NCBI GenBank assembly: GCA_026315105.1
Contig: CM048751.1
Location: 338,690,649 to 338,754,648 of the forward strand
Length of the DNA stretch: 64,000 nucleotides
Source of the DNA: Locusta migratoria
Lineage: Eukaryota > Arthropoda > Insecta > Orthoptera > Acrididae
Reading direction: 5' to 3'
The translations under genes and the position numbers were made by a program. Numbering within the stretch: position 1 is the stretch's first letter; every line of letters begins with the position of its first letter. Under the pieces are notes generated by a model. It was not told the DNA's origin. It searched no databases and worked only from the letters and a program-made list of their open reading frames with translations. Shown here piece by piece: positions 63,456 through 64,000 of the stretch.

Positions 63456-64000
63456 CTATACTAATAATAAATCTGTAAATGTAGGCCTGTCGCTGTTCCC
63501 TTCAATCTTCAAAACTACTCGACGAATATTCATACGGTTTCCACAGGATACCTGAGGATAGTTTCGGTCAACATATAGGCATAATTTTATCAGAATCAGA
63601 CCACGGAAAAATAAATATTTTGTAATTTTAAGTGTTTTCAGTAACCGCCGTGAAGGTTTTTTTTTCAACTATTAAAACCTCTTATCTCCAAAACTACCTC
63701 ACGAATTTGCATGGGGTTTCCACAGGTAACCTGGGCGTAACTGGACAATATACAGACTTTTTTTCATAAAAGTCGGATAACGGAAAAATAAGAATATCGT
63801 AATTTCAATTTTTTTAAGACCGTTATGTCTGTCTGTCTCTTTGAACACATATCTCCAAAACTACTTGACGAATTTTCATGGGGTTTCCAAACGTAACTTT
63901 AGAACATCGTGCGATTACATAAAGGTTTCAATAATTAAAATCGGATCAGAGAAAATAAAGATATAATTTAATCAACTGCTTAAAAGCCATCGTGTACGTC
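63456..64000 (+). mobile_element. Helitron-like 5' end, continuing beyond the window
   Basis: TCTATACTAATAATAAATCT follows an A at 63455, matching the TC start and A/T target of Helitrons. The body repeats related blocks about every 180 bp, such as CAAAACTAC..GACGAAT and GGTTTCCACAGG/GGGTTTCCA at about 63515, 63690 and 63860, so three diverged tandem units are visible. Confidence 0.5.

Noticed and set aside
1..64000. CRISPR arrays, bacterial operons, Shine-Dalgarno sites, rho-independent terminators
   Set aside because: Sequence organisation is plainly eukaryotic; no regular short repeats with unique spacers are present.

Overview
The window looks like repeat-dominated, intergenic DNA from a very large insect genome. 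An orthopteran of the Schistocerca/locust type is my best inference. It rests on about fifteen copies of tRNA-derived SINEs with an orthopteran-like body (internal GGACTGATGACC), repeated RTE-type LINE 3' ends with a (TTG)n edge, high AT content with short CpG-rich islands, and no prokaryotic gene organisation. I found no intact host gene; nearly everything recognisable is a transposable element or a fragment of one.

Layout. 1-8.2 kb: fragments of an RNase H-bearing LINE (one flanked by a ~180-bp direct repeat), a decayed RTE piece, a hAT transposon with exact 8-bp target duplications, and a fold-back element. 8.2-13.2 kb: unassigned AT-rich DNA with several SINEs and a hammerhead-like hairpin. 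13.27-15.40 kb: a 2.1-kb repeat in minus orientation. 15.4-25.8 kb: RTE fragment, SINEs (including a SINE inside a SINE), a TA-flanked MITE, a Tc1/mariner transposase remnant and a Helitron-like element. 25.85-33.48 kb: a second copy of the 2.1-kb repeat in plus orientation, split by a 5.5-kb Tx1-group LINE with a long ORF1, a long ORF2 (endonuclease and reverse transcriptase) and an A-rich tail. 33.5-43 kb: hairpin MITE, a tRNA-Arg-like sequence beside an LTR-like segment, and Helitron-like units apparently joined head to tail. 43-48 kb: CpG island, RTE copy with target duplications, and a broken Penelope-like element (RT plus GIY-YIG). 48.4-54.3 kb: a nearly full-length but decayed minus-strand LINE with a 14-bp target duplication, inserted in a Harbinger relic. 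55-64 kb: RTE copies, microsatellite-rich Helitron-like DNA, a 968-bp TA-flanked DNA element, SINEs and the 5' end of another Helitron-like element.

The most informative structure is the Tx1-group LINE. The 13.3-15.4 kb copy of the host repeat is a naturally unoccupied site for the same position, so the two copies together give both LINE ends, a 5-bp target duplication (TCTGC) and the target context. The site lies inside a tRNA A-box-like motif. The LINE reads as young: ORF1 is open, and ORF2 is open except for one frame change near its 3' end.
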